From Cephalopachus bancanus (lineage: Eukaryota > Chordata > Mammalia > Primates > Tarsiidae), in assembly GCA_027257055.1 (NCBI GenBank), contig JAPVLO010000206.1, forward strand, positions 186,001 to 250,000: DNA of 64,000 bases, read 5' to 3'. Positions 12,135-23,689 of this stretch are shown here, in pieces. How positions within the stretch are numbered: the first letter of the stretch is position 1; every line of letters begins with the position of its first letter. Both the position numbers and the translations under genes were made by a program. The notes beneath the pieces are model-generated. The model was not told the DNA's origin. It ran no database searches and saw only the letters and a list, made by a program, of their open reading frames with translations.

Positions 12135-12433
12135 GGCTGGGCTTGGTGGCTCAGCCTGTAATCCCAGCACTTTGGGGGGCTGAGGCGAGTGGATTGCCTG
12201 AGCCAGCAGGTTCGAGACTAACATGGGTGACTTGGCAAGACCTCATTTCTGCAATAAATACAAAAATAGTCGGGCGTGGTAGTGCTTGCCTGTAGTTCCA
12301 GCTACTTGGAAGCCTGAGGTGGAAGCATCGCCAGAGCCCAGCAGGTTGATGCTGGGGTGGCCATGAGTATGGCCGTGGCACTCCAACCGGGGCGACATAG
12401 TAAGACTCCAACTCAAAAGAAAAAAAAAATTAA
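12135..12433 (+). mobile_element. Alu SINE, lineage family
   Basis: Starts GGCTGGGCTTGGTGGCTCAGCC and ends ACTCCAACTC plus an A-rich tail. A 10-bp duplication AAAGAGTCAT lies at 12125-12134 and 12434-12443. Confidence 0.93.
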
Positions 12434-13084
12434 AAAGAGTCATATATCAGTCCATTGAAATAGTCAAATCTATTCTTAGCACGTTACTACATTTTTGAGG
12501 GCTGTTACTTGCAAACCAAAAGAAAAATCGTTTGTCTTCGGTTGATGATCCACATCCTGGAAACAGTAATCCTCAAAAACGCCAGAGTGGACATCATGCT
12601 TTCTTCATTTTCAATCATCAGAATGGGCGTTCATTTTAAATGACTACCAGGTGAGGGTGTGTAATGGGAAGGGCATCCCTTGTTATGCCCGTCCACGTCT
12701 GTCCATGTGAAGGCTACAGCCAGCACATCCCTACTGCTGACCTAAGGTGAATGGACTCTTCAGGTAGTCATATGCTCAGCCGTACCCTGCAGAGTTCCAG
12801 GGAGGGAAACTCTGAGATCCTCTTTAATGTCTTTAAGAGTCAGTAGCCCTCTAGAAAATGAAGCCCCTCCCCTTTCTCCAGGGGCTTGTCATTTTCTCTG
12901 GGTAAGGGTTTCGCTCAATGGCTGGAGACCTGATTATCTTTTGAAAATGAGGAAACCTGGAGCTGTGTGCCTACGACTATCCTAATGCACCAGTGATTCC
13001 ATCCTATAACCTCCATTGTCAAAAATATGACAGAGAGCTTGATGTGAGTGTGATAATTGAACATTTCTGTTGTTATTAATATGC

Positions 13085-13300
13085 CACTTATCGAGCCCCT
13101 ACTATGTATGAATCAGGCATCTTTCTCTGTTTATTACCTCTGATCCTTACTACAATGCTGCAAGGGAGTGATTATCCTTCAGATTTTGCAGACAGGGAAG
13201 CTAAAGGAAGTATAGTTTGTCATTTGTTCAAGGTCACAGTGGTGGCAGGACTGAAAGTTGAATCCACCCTAGTTCATTCTCAAATTCATGCTGGCTTTGT
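13085..13300 (+). mobile_element. MIR-type ancient repeat (probable)
   Basis: GAGCCCCTACTATGTATGAATCAGGCA followed by ATCCTTACTACAATGCTGCAAGGG and AAGGTCACAGTGGTGGCAGGACTG is the usual layout of ancient mammalian MIR-group repeats. An apparent 74-codon frame here is not a gene. Confidence 0.5.
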
Positions 13301-13434
13301 TATCCATTATGTTATAAGCAAGTCATGAAGTACTTGTGGTTAGTTGGCTTTGTCAGAGGGAAATACATTCGAAGCTCTTTTGTTGTTCTTTTCCTGTAAG
13401 AAGTAGATTGACATAATGTCTAATAACAGGAGTT

Positions 13435-13880
13435 TTACAATCTAACTGCCTGGATTTGAGGCCCCACTGTATTCTTTACTGGCTCTGTGACCTTGTTCAA
13501 ATTATTAGAATTAACTGTGCCTCAGCTTCTCACATCTAAAGTGGGAATGATGATAGTATCCACATCATGGGTAGCTATGAAGATTAAATGAAGCCTGGGC
13601 AACATAGTTAGACTTCATCTCTACAAACATAAAAAAAAATAGCCAGGCGTGGTGACTTGTGTCTGTAGTCCCAGCTACTCAGGAGGCTGAGGCAGGAGGA
13701 CCACTTGAGTCTAGGATTTTGAGGCTGCAGTCAGCTACGATTACACCACTGCACTTCAGCCTAGGGGACAAAGCAAGACCCTGACTCTATTAAAAAAAAA
13801 AAAGATTAAATGAGGTAATATACGAATATTCTTGTATGTAAGATGGCATGTTGCAAGCACTCAGTGAATGTCATTTGTTC
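13435..13880 (+). mobile_element. MIR SINE split by an Alu fragment
   Basis: The left part (13435-13591) has the MIR order: CTGCCTGGATTTGAG, then CTGGCTCTGTGACCTTG, then GCCTCAGCTTCTCA. The right part (13814-13880) continues with GGTAATATACG and CAAGCACTCAGTGAATGTCA. The Alu fragment 13592-13802 sits between. Confidence 0.75.
13592..13802 (+). mobile_element. 5'-truncated AluJ inside a MIR
   Basis: Begins at the left-arm GCCTGGGCAACATAG and ends in an A tail. It is bounded by an 11-bp duplication AGATTAAATGA at 13581-13591 and 13803-13813, which shows a genuine truncated insertion rather than a later deletion. Confidence 0.88.
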
Positions 13881-14154
13881 TTACTTTTTAAGTTTAATTG
13901 AATAATTATACATATCCTACATTTTTCTTGGAGTTAAAACAAAAAGTCCAAGCTTTAATTAATGATTTTGAAGTCTTTAGCAAGGCATGGGCCACAGAGT
14001 GATCTTTCCTGACTGAGGACACAAAGTGAGAAACCAGCTGTCTGGCTTTTAGAGGATTTTTCAAATGACCTGTCCTGTCCCAGACACTTGGTTCATAAGT
14101 ACGTTTTCTCTGTGTGTGTCTATGCATGTCTTACAGTGGAGCTACTCTAATTTA

Positions 14155-14298
14155 CTCTGAGTAGAAAACTACTTTGCATGTTAGCCAAGTCAATCAAATT
14201 AATATGGCTGCATCTGTATTAATTTCTCTGAGTGGAAAACTATTTTACATGTTAGCAAAGGCAATCTAATTAATACTGATGCATCAGCCCTGTGTGCT
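14155..14298 (+). repeat. tandem duplication, two diverged 71-bp units
   Basis: Unit 1 begins CTCTGAGTAGAAAACTACTT at 14155; unit 2 begins CTCTGAGTGGAAAACTATTT at 14226. Both continue with CATGTTAGC, CAATC and AATTAATA blocks. Not an interspersed repeat I recognise. Confidence 0.85.
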
Positions 14299-14741
14299 AT
14301 TAATGTATCGTACATCTCTTTTTTCAGTTCACTTTAAATGGCATATGATAAATATTGCATTAGACTGTGTGCCAAAGTCTGTCTGGTAGTAGCAAGCATG
14401 TTTTAGTTATAAAACTCTCTCTGAGGCACCTAGCATCAAATCATTGCCAAAAACACAAGGTGAAACTCCTGGTTATTTTCCGACAGTTATTGAGTTTGTG
14501 ACTAAGATGAGTTAGTGTGTGCTTCTGTTTAAGAAAATAGAATTTGCAGCTTTGGCTGGGCCAGCAACCCCTTGAGTCTACTTATTACCTAGTGGCCAAT
14601 GCTAGATACTTGAGAGGAAGTTGGATTTAATTATGCATGTTCATTTGGGGACTCGGTTTTATGCTTATTTAAAGATGGGTGATCAGAATCAGCCTTATAT
14701 GGACTGTTACCTTCCTTGTACATTTTCTTTCCTTTAAAACA

Positions 14742-15013
14742 GTTTTTTTTGAGACGGTGTCTTATTCCGTCGCTTAGACTGGAGTGCAGTAGCACAATCA
14801 TAGCTCACTGCAGCCTCAAACTCCTGGGCTCAAGCAATCCTCCCACCACCACCCAAGAAACTGGGATTACAAGCAAAAGCCACGGTGCCCAGCTAATATA
14901 TTAAATTTCTTTTTGAAACAGAGTCTTGCTATGTTTCCTGAGCTGACCTCAAACTTCTGGCCTCAAATAATCCTCCCATCTCAGCCTCCCTTCTGAGCCA
15001 CTGTACCTGGCCT
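14742..15013 (-). mobile_element. Alu SINE, AluJ-like
   Basis: Reverse-oriented dimer: T-run and GAGACGGTGTCTTATTCCG at the left, GAGCCACTGTACCTGGCC at the right. The flanks CTTGTACATTTT and TTTGTGCATTTT may be the target-site duplication. Confidence 0.9.
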
Positions 15014-17847
15014 ACTTTGTGCATTTTCAAACTTCTTGGATAAAATGCATTGGGAAGTACTTTATGAGGTCAGACTATATGGCTTTCTTTAGAAGGATGC
15101 TCGGGCTGAATACTTGCAGAGGCCTTTTCTCCAGCATCTAACAGCAGGGACCATAGCACAGGGCTGAGAAGGCTGGGGTCAGAGATTGTCAGCATGCTTC
15201 ATCAGTGGTGGAAACCCAGGTTTCCATGTGAGGCCTCCAAGCTGACCTCAGCACATTTTTCTCATGTTTCCTCTCTGTATTGTCTGTTTGAGTCCTCTGT
15301 TCACACTGCCTGGCTCTCTTCCCTTTCTCCTGTATGTTTCATTCTGTTCCATTCAGTTTCTCTCACTGACAGTACTCTTCTACCTTTCTCAATTTTGCAT
15401 TTCCAAATTTGATCCCAGTCCTCGCTGTTTTTGAACTTCTCTGTCCCTGCACTGAGCTGAGGTCTCCTGACGGCCATATATTTCTGCAGTTTTACTTGGC
15501 AATTTCTTGCAACTGAATGTCAACCATGTACCATGCAAAAGGCGAACTGAAAATGTTCTCTTTTATCTTATTTCCTCCTCAATTAGGTAGTGCCATGAGG
15601 ATACAGAGCCTGATATTCTTAATTACGGGCAGGTGAATGCTCATAGGAAGCACCACATTAATATTGCATGAGTAATCAACAGAATGAATCAGTGAATGCA
15701 TGAATAAATGAACGAATAAAAATAGGTGCTTAGTAGGAAGTAAGGGCACACCTTCCCCTTGACGTACTTAACAATGGGCATGATATTCAGTCAAGGTTCC
15801 TGTGTTCTCCCCTCTCTGTTTCATATTCCTTCCTTGCCTTCCCAGGCCACATCTTGCTACAATGCTCAGTGATCACGTAAGGGTCATCATCTAAGGGTAG
15901 ATTCGCCTTAGTCTTGTTAAGAGATAACTATAAGACAAGTAATTGAATGAACAAAGGATTGAATGTAGGAGTGGGTAGAAGGAGGGCATAACTTGAAACA
16001 AGAAACATCTTGAATTTTATTAGCTTTGTCTGTGGGTTAGGTGACTGTTTACCAGCCTGGAGGAAACTTTACTAGTATCCATGAGGATGTGATGAGTCGG
16101 ATCTTGAAGTCACATGCTGACTCACTTGGGACCATAAGATGACATTTATATCTGGGATGCTTGAAGGTAGGAGGACCTGAAATAAGACCTACATGGAGTT
16201 TAGGAAATATTCTGTCCCTGGACAGAGGGATTGGAACCATTAGATTCTTGGCCTTCTAATGATGGGCTGTCCCACTGTAGCTTGGACACTGCTGCATTTT
16301 TTTCTTCCAAGTGTTTGAAAGAACTGCCCGTTTGGTGCTTGGAACAGCCTGGTTTTGGGGTCCCCAGGTCATATCCCAGGCTTCCCAGTGGTCTTCCAGA
16401 CAGTAGAACTTTCTCCATCTCATGGCTCTCCTAGAGAAAAAGTCAGGTATTCAAGTCTCCTCGGGACCAGGTCAGTTTGTACGGGTCAGCTAGTGTGTGT
16501 TTCTTATTCTATGCAGATTCACCCTAACCAGAGAGTTGTCGGTTCTGACGGACCCTTGGAATCTACCCCAAGTCTAAGTCTGTGAGCTGATTTCTTTCCC
16601 TCAACATCTCAGGACCTGCCCTAAGTTGTAGATGGGTGTAATAGGCAGCAAAGACTTCTTGTGGCTGCGGAAGCTATCGCAGCATCAGTCTGCAGCTCAG
16701 TTCTTTTTCATCTTGTTGATTCTAAACAGGTGATGACCTTAGATTAGCTTAAGGACTTACAAAATTCTCTGGAGGAAAAATGTGATTTTAGACTTTCCAA
16801 AGTATTACAATTTCCCCCCCATTAGTTACTACCTTTTTGTGTTGAATTATAGGTGTCCACGTAAATACAGCTGTTTGATTAATTGGGTTTATCATAGAGG
16901 TATTCCTGATTTTTAATGCCCCAGTAAAATACACAAAGGACTTGAAATATGAAAGGCATTGGACACATTGCAGATTTAGAAGATTCTTTAGAAACTTTCA
17001 CTGCTCCAGAAACAGTAGCCAGAGGATGAGTTGTCACCTCGTTTTAGGTATGAGAAGGGGCTAAAGGAGCATTCTGAGCCATCTGGAAAGATTTTACAGT
17101 ACTTTGATCTTAAAGGATGGTGTGAGGTTGTTAGGCTAGGGAGTACAATGCCAAGAATATTTTCTTTTTGAGCTTCTCTGGGGGGAGCTTTTCAGTTATA
17201 TGAGCCTGAGAGATATTTGGGAAATTGGAGGTGGAGAAAATAGGTGGTGAGGAGCATAGAGCTGAGGAGTTTGACCTTTCAGCCTAAGTGAAAGTGACCG
17301 TGACCCAGATTTTCACTTCTTCAACTTATTCTTCTCCATGAATCAAAAGAGAAGGTTGAGACGTGTGAAGTATGGAAATTATTGTCTCAATTGCCTTTGG
17401 CTAATTCTCTTCCTACAACCTGGGATGACCTTTCTGCTTCTGTCTGTGTGGTTGAGTCTTATTTCTCTTTTTAAGTTCTCAAGCTCAGTAGCAATTCCAC
17501 AGAGTCACTTTTGATCCCTATGGGTGAAAAGTATTCTTGATCTTTCCCTTCTTTGAATTCCCATAGCAATTTTCTGCTTCTTGCCTGTCAGTACTCGGGT
17601 CTTACTTCCTACCTGAATGCAAGTCATACTTATCCTTAGGGTACAACAGGCCCTAAGGGCAGGAAAAATGAGTTTTTGTTTTTGTATCTTCTAATGTGCC
17701 TAATAGAAAGCACTAAATACATCTGAATGTATTTCTGCCTTTTAGAAAATGAATTCCAAGAAGTTATTCTCCCATTGCCATAATGACTATTATGCTATTT
17801 TTTTTGGTCTGATCTCATGGAATTATGAGGATGTCCTTATTTAAGGA

Positions 17848-17896
17848 GTAAATCTTTTCCTCCTTCCCTCTCTCCCTCCCTCCCTTCCTTCCTCAG
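17848..17896 (+). repeat. pyrimidine-rich (CCTT/CCCT) tract
   Basis: TCC/CTT repeats at the tail end of the reverse Alu, probably a remodelled A tail. Confidence 0.8.
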
Positions 17897-18175
17897 GGTT
17901 TCACTCTGCCACCCAGGCTGAAGTGCAGTGAATGGCACAATCATGGTTCACCATAATCTCAATCTCCTAGACTTAGGCAATCCTTCTGCCTCAGCCTCCC
18001 AAGTAGCTGGAACTACAGGCGTGTGCCACCATGCACGGCCATTAAAAAATTTTTTTTGTAGAGATGAAGTCTCACTATACTGCCCCGGCTGATTTTGAAC
18101 TCCTGGGCTCAAGCAGTCCTCCCGCCTTGGCATCCCAAAGTGCTGGGGTTATAGGTGTCAGCCATTGCACCCGGA
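17897..18175 (-). mobile_element. Alu SINE ending just before TNFSF11 exon 5
   Basis: Reverse-oriented Alu from GGGTTTCACTCTGCCACCCAGG to GTCAGCCATTGCACCCGG. Only about 35 nt of non-Alu sequence separates it from exon 5, so the branch point probably lies in or at the edge of the Alu. Confidence 0.9.
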
Positions 18176-18210
18176 GTGGTTTTGGAATTACATGTTTCTC
18201 TTCTCCACAG

Positions 18211-18632
18211 GTTCCCATAAAGTGAGTCTGTCCTCTTGGTACCATGACCGGGGCTGGGCCAAGATCTCCAACATGACTTTCAGCAACGGAAAACTAATAG
18301 TTAACCAAGATGGCTTTTATTACCTGTATGCCAACATTTGCTTTCGACATCATGAAACTTCGGGAGGCCTAGCTACAGCATATCTTCAGCTGATGGTGTA
18401 TGTCACTAAAACCAGCATCAAAATCCCAAGTTCGCATACCCTGATGAAAGGTGGAAGCACCAAATATTGGTCAGGGAAGTCTGAGTTTCACTTTTATTCC
18501 ATAAATGTTGGGGGATTTTTTAAGCTACGATCTGGTGAGGAAATAAGCATCGAGGTGTCCAACCCTTCCCTACTGGATCCTGATCAAGATGCAACATACT
18601 TTGGGGCTTTTAAAGTTCGAGATATAGATTGA
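18211..18632 (+). CDS. TNFSF11: TNFSF11 (RANKL) terminal coding exon 5
   Basis: The last coding exon gives most of the receptor-binding TNF-homology domain, residues 178 (split Gly codon) to 317, ending with FKVRDID and a TGA stop at 18630-18632. RANKL is a homotrimeric type II membrane cytokine. It activates RANK (TNFRSF11A), is blocked by osteoprotegerin, and drives osteoclast formation, lymph-node development and mammary development (established knowledge). Visible features are the [14 protein letters not shown] strand with the Asn198 sequon and Met199, the hallmark [11 protein letters not shown] with the single Cys221, the DE region TSIKIPSSH, and the C-terminal GAFKVRDID strand. There are no indels against human numbering. 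Differences from human by recall are D230G and E234A in the CD loop and N267K in the EF loop. The acceptor is TTCTCTTCTCCACAG. An upstream in-frame ATG at 18165 lies in an Alu and is not the start. Confidence 0.98.
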
Positions 18633-19366
18633 GCCCCGTTTTGTGCAGTGGTATCATTGAATTTCTTAGGTGTTTGGGGACTTTTTAAAAAACAAGCCAA
18701 GAAAGATGTATATAGGTGTGTGAGACTACTAAGAGCCATGGCCCACAAAGGTACAAGACTCGTTATTCATGTCCTTGGCCCTGTAGGGAACACACATATT
18801 TACAGCCGTTGGGAGATGTTGGACTCATGGTGTGTTACACAATGGTTTTACAATTTTGTAATGAATTCCTAGAATTAAACCAGATTGAAGCAATTATGGT
18901 TGCCCTTAGGAAAAACTGCATTTGGGCTATGGGAGGGGTTCTCTGGATCTAGCCTCTGGTTCTGTGCCGCCATGCAGCGCAAGTGGAGAGGATGTCATCC
19001 TTGCAAATGAATGATCATCTGAAGGGATAAGCTCTTTAGAATTGTTACATCACGCTGGAACCTGCAAGTAAATACTTTTTCTAATGAGGAGAGAATTTAT
19101 ATGTATTTTTATATAATATCTAAAGTTATATTTCAGATGTAATGTTTCCTGTCCAAAGTATTGTAAATTATATTTGTGCTATTGTATTTGATTCAAAATA
19201 TTTAAAAATGTCTCACTGTTGACATATTTAATGTTTTAAATGTACAGACATATTTAACTGGTGCACTTTGTAAATCCCCTGGGGGAAAACTTGCAGCTAA
19301 GAAGGAAAAAAAAAAATGTTGTTTCCTAATATCAAATGCAGTCTGTTTCTTCATTCTTTTAAACTT

Positions 19367-19372
19367 AATAAA
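19367..19372 (+). terminator. proximal AATAAA poly(A) signal of TNFSF11
   Basis: AATAAA lies in CTTAATAAATAG, about 735 nt after the stop codon. A genomic A-run starts about 30 nt downstream, so cDNA ends mapped here could be internal priming. Confidence 0.6.
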
Positions 19373-19690
19373 TAGATGTTTTCAGACTTGTCAAGCCTGT
19401 GCAAAAAAAAAAAAAAAAATTTAAATGGATGCCTTGAATAATAAGCAGGATGTTGGCCACCAGGTGCCTTTCAAATTTAGAAGCTAATTAGCTTTTGAAA
19501 GCTGACATTGCCAAAAAGGATACATAATGGGCTACTGAAATCTGTCTAGAGTATTTATATAATTGTTGAACAGTTTTTTTTTTTTTACAAGTGCTGCAAA
19601 TTGTACATTTTTTTAAATAGGAAAGTTATTAGTGGTTTATCAGCAAAAAATTTCATTTTTTAATTTAGTAAAAGTTATTTTATACTGTAC

Positions 19691-19696
19691 AATAAA
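19691..19696 (+). terminator. AATAAA poly(A) signal of TNFSF11, middle
   Basis: AATAAA lies in TACAATAAAAACATTG, 41 nt upstream of another signal. Together they form a tandem poly(A) region. Confidence 0.6.
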
Positions 19697-19731
19697 AACA
19701 TTGCCTTTGAATGTTAATTTTTTGGTACAAA

Positions 19732-19737
19732 AATAAA
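19732..19737 (+). terminator. distal AATAAA poly(A) signal of TNFSF11
   Basis: AATAAA lies in CAAAAATAAATTTC and is followed within 30 nt by a GT-rich stretch (CTTGCCTTGTGGTTTTGT), the usual downstream element. It is the most likely main 3' end. Confidence 0.75.
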
Positions 19738-19755
19738 TTTCTATGAAAACTTGCC

Positions 19756-22552
19756 TTGTGGTTTTGTACTTCTCTTTTATGTCTGTCTTGCTCTGTGGTC
19801 CTGTCCTCTCCAATATGGTAATGTGGCTTGTCTTTCCAAAGGTTACTGGGAAATGCAGATTTAATTAAAAATTAGGAACAGATTCAATTAAATTAATGAA
19901 CCTTGGAATCTGCAAAATAATTTGCAAGGCATTTGTATGCAAGAAGGAAACCAGATAGAAAACAGAGCCTTCTTCACTCAAAAAAGACATGTTATGTTGA
20001 TATCATGAAAAAAATATGGTGCTTTGTTTAAGTTCATAATGTTCTAAAGAACAACTGTTTGACCAGGAGGAGCACCTGACTGTTTTATACTTTACTATGG
20101 TAAAGAAGGACTAACCCTGGGCTGAACCCTTGTTGTCATGGAAATTTCTGTGGGGGAGCTGTCTAACCCAGGTTGGCTGCCCCTGTGAGAGAGAGATTAA
20201 GAAAACAAGCAGCTTGAGAAGGCACAGTAAGCCATAACATAAGGCACTTGCCATTTGTGGATAAATGTTTCTAGATGGTTATAACAGGATAGAAGGAGAG
20301 AAGAAAGAGGAGATGCTACTAAAGTGTTATAAAATTTGAACAGCAGAGCATAGTGAAAGTCAATCACTGGCCAAAATACAATTATGATTTAAAAACCATT
20401 AGTAAGTCTGAGCTCACTTGGTACAAAATATGACTTCAGTGTTGCATATCCCAGTGACTGAGCCTTGGTTTAAAGAAAACTTAAGTTGGTAAGCAATCAG
20501 TTTCTCAATTCTCCAATGACAGAAAGTCTTGTCTTATAGAAAGCCTCATTAGCTACGCTGGCTCTTACAATATGATTTTGTCATTTCCAGAGGTGAATAG
20601 CATTCATTCATTTGTTGTTCCATATTATTTGTTGAATACCAACTATGTGTTGGGCATTGTGTCAGGCTCTGAGGATACTACAGCATTCTCATGCCCTTGA
20701 GGAGTTTCCATTCTAGTCCAAAGCCAGTCTAGTAAGGGTGTACTAAGCTTTAGGGCATGGGTGTGCAGGGCACGTTGTGGGAGAAGACAGGAAGCTGTGG
20801 AGCCCATCTTAGGAATTATGGAAGACATGAAAATAAAATCAGCCTGAAATCAACATGCATAGGAAATGGAGTAAAATCAAAAGTGGATGTAGAATATAAT
20901 ATCCATTACCTTTTTTTTTAAACTTAGAAGCAACTAACTTGCAATCTCTCAAAGATGAGTTAAAACCAAAGGTTTAGGAATGGAAATAACACAGGGTCTA
21001 GATGATACAGTGGTGCAAGCCATATTGAAGAACAAACATGGTGGATGGTCTGCAATACCAAGGAGAGCCTCTATAGAAGACCGCAATAATTTAGCCCGAC
21101 TCTAATGTGATTTTATGTACATGGGCACCCTGGTAGGTCAGAGATACTTAGAGCTTTGCTGGAATGAATCTGTGACGTAATGAAAAGTGAGCATAATGTG
21201 ACCTGTGCCTTGAATGAGGCAACTCTAGCAAGTGAATATTCCAGGAGGTATGGAAAAGACCTTTTCTGTTTTCTAGTCATGCTCAAGGCTTGCCAGGATC
21301 TGAGTAGCAGTGACTGAAATGCAAGATGCAATACCCTACTTTTCCCATTCACATGCTACTTTTTTCTTCTGCTTTCTCTTTTCACTCATGCCTTTTACTA
21401 CTTCTATTCTTCTGTATGTATTTTAACTCTTCCTAGTTTGCTTTTCCTCCCCCCCCGCCCCATGCCTGGCTCTTACCTCAGAGGACAATTTAGTCTCTTT
21501 AGTGACCCCTAGGGAATAAGGAACCAGATCACGACAGCACTCAGCAACAGCTACGTAAACATGTAGAGATGGGACAAAGTAAAGTGAGGAAGCCAACACA
21601 CACTAGAAGTGTGGCAAACAGAATTTTTTGCTCATTTTAACCTTCTTCCTAACACATGCCAAATCTGAAGGAAGGAAAATATGCTAAATTTGAAGGAAGC
21701 TGTCTTATTGAATTTACTTTTACAACCACGCCTGACTCACTCACTCTTGTATCTTCCCAAAACACCACATGTGCAGCAATCCTTGTTTAGTGTGCTTGCT
21801 GCTCTCCCCTTTTGGCCTGTTTCCTGCTGTCTCATTCGTTTCCTTTAGGCCATCCTAGAAAAATATCTGCAGAAGACCATCTACTTCCCCAGTAACTTTG
21901 TTGGGAACTGAGCACCTCGTGCTTCATCCTTTCTCCCCGTGTCTAGTTATTGGTTTGACTGGAGGTGGTTGCTTCAGGATATACTTGCACATTTGGAGAG
22001 CACAGCTGTGTCTCGATTTGTGGGTCTGCGTTTAACCTGGCCAAGCATGCACTTGCTTCATTTTTGGCTTTGTTAATCGATTCTCCAGCTTTCTTGCTAT
22101 GAAATTGAAATATGTTTCCTGGTAGCTGCATTTATAAATGCTAATTAGTTATTGATTCACATTATTATGATTTAGCCTTGTGTCACTCTTTACAATAAAA
22201 AATGTGTACACAGTGAGTGTTGGATTTTAGCAATAAAACAGAAATCTATCCTTTTGATTAATAACACTTTTATGATACTTCTACTCCTTTATTGTAATTG
22301 AAAAATTTTATTTCCTAATCATCTAGCCTCACCTCCCCTTTCCTTCGACTGATTTTCTTTGCAGGGGTTTGTCATTACTGCATCTTGACCAATGCTCTGG
22401 CTGTTTATTGTGACAGTCTCTTTGATAATATCAGATGTGGACAATTTTAATATTATTCATAGTGCTACTGGTTTTCAATGTCTACAGAGAAATCCTGAAG
22501 AGTCTCTGTTTTGAAAATTCTAAAAAAGATGAGGTGGAAACCACAAAAAGCT
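19756..22552. other. intergenic, no gene or clear repeat
   Basis: Begins after the TNFSF11 3' end. I see no open frame resembling a protein, no RNA gene and no young repeat. A short ancient-repeat-like patch occurs near 20600-20720 (ACTATGTGTTGGGCATTGTG). Confidence 0.6.
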
Positions 22553-23090
22553 GGAATTATTTTTCGAAAGGTAGGCCCCTTGTAGTACAGTGTAGCACAG
22601 TATAGGTAAGTGTTCTAGGAACCCACTGGCATCAGTGTACCCGAGCGCTGTTGTGAGAGGCTGCACTCAGCTTCAGTAAATTTTTTTGGAGATTCTTTCA
22701 ATGCACTTGCCCATTTCTGATTTTGAGCACACCTGCCCAAACTGCGCTGAGTGCTCACCAGTTTTTGACCAAAAAAACCCAGCATGACCCCATGCCCCAC
22801 CCTCCCTATATGGATCTCACCCCTACTGACTTTTTTGTTTGTTTGTTTCCCTGGATGAAAAAAGTTCTTAAAGGGAAACGTTTTGCCAGTGTGAAAGAGA
22901 TGAAACAAACAGCAGATGAAACAAAAGGCATCAAAATCGACAAGTTCAAAAACCGTTTGAGCAGTGAAAAAAGGATCTTAATAGGTGTATTGAGTCAAAC
23001 AGAGAGTACTTTGAAGGCAATTAAGTTTAAACACTTAAGAATAAATATACATTTTTTAATAAATAAATTTCATTTTTTGGGAGAGATCCC
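22553..23090 (+). pseudogene. mariner-like transposase remnant, copy 1
   Basis: A + strand frame (22723-23130) keeps the C-terminal part of a mariner transposase. It has an ALSAHQFLTKK stretch, then PHPPY followed by LTPTDFF (the family's PHPPYSPDL-P-D-F block, carrying the third catalytic Asp in active members), then LKGKRF and VKEMK. An in-frame TTTG-repeat expansion interrupts the DFF-LFP block. The N-terminal DNA-binding part and the first catalytic residues were not found, so it is a non-functional fragment. It pairs with the inverted copy at 25975-26520, which shares the same TTTG expansion. Confidence 0.8.
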
Positions 23091-23374
23091 CCCATATCTC
23101 TTTTACTCCATTAGTAGCAGCCAGAGGTAAGAACCAGGGATCAGAGCTGGTTTCAGAGACAAGTTCTCCTTAAAAAATATTAACAGATGCTCCAATCTCC
23201 TTAAAGAGGGTCTTAGAATCATGGGATGACACTCTCTTGCTCAAAAGCCACTTTCTTCCTTTTCCTATGGACTCTGTAGAAGCATCATTTCTCCAAAAGT
23301 GTGATCTCAACAACCTCAGGTTGGTGGAACAAAAAGTTCTCATGAGATGTGAGCATCTTTTGGAAGAAAGATCA

Positions 23375-23575
23375 CAGATTTAGGTGTCAGCCAAACCCAA
23401 GGTTGGAATCTGATCCCTGTTGCCTGGTAATCTTGGGCAAACGGCTGTCATCTGGGCTTTAGTTTTCTGCCTTGTGAAGCAAGAGTCATCATTCTGTGCT
23501 GAAGAGTCATGAAGACTGGCACATGAGAGGGACACAACACATAGAAGGCACCATTGCTATCATCCTACTGCATTT
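23375..23575 (+). mobile_element. MIR SINE (probable)
   Basis: Pattern of GTTGGAATCTGATCCC, GGTAATCTTGGGCAAAC and GGGCTTTAGTTTTCTG, then a trailing AGAAGGCACCATTGCTA, in MIR order. Confidence 0.55.
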
Positions 23576-23689
23576 GTTACATCTTTCATTCCCATGGTGA
23601 AGCACACAGTATATCCTCTTTTTTTTTCCTAGATACTGTTCAGGGCCCACGTTAAGCAAAATATGGTGCATTGTGTTGTGGAGATACTG

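Larger units (their letters stand above)
11726..18210 (+). other. TNFSF11 intron 4 (about 6.5 kb)
   Basis: The intron between exons 4 and 5 runs from GTAAGT to CCACAG. It contains two + strand Alus, a MIR split by an Alu fragment, two - strand Alus and a tandem duplication, all listed separately. The remainder (for example 12445-13080 and 15015-17845) shows no gene or repeat I can name with confidence. Confidence 0.93.
18633..19755 (+). other. TNFSF11: TNFSF11 3' untranslated region
   Basis: Non-coding sequence after the TGA runs to the last of three AATAAA signals. It is AT-rich and contains several ATTTA pentamers (near 19093, 19226 and 19251), the kind of element that can shorten mRNA half-life. 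A 17-A run at about 19403-19419 follows the first signal. The 3' end is placed about 18-20 nt after the last AATAAA, by inference; the end of the human RANKL mRNA is recalled as similar. Confidence 0.8.

Noticed and set aside
18165..18210. ATG at 18165 as the start of a 155-residue protein
   Set aside because: The first 15 codons come from Alu and intron sequence. The splice acceptor at 18209-18210 and known RANKL residues show that coding begins at 18211.
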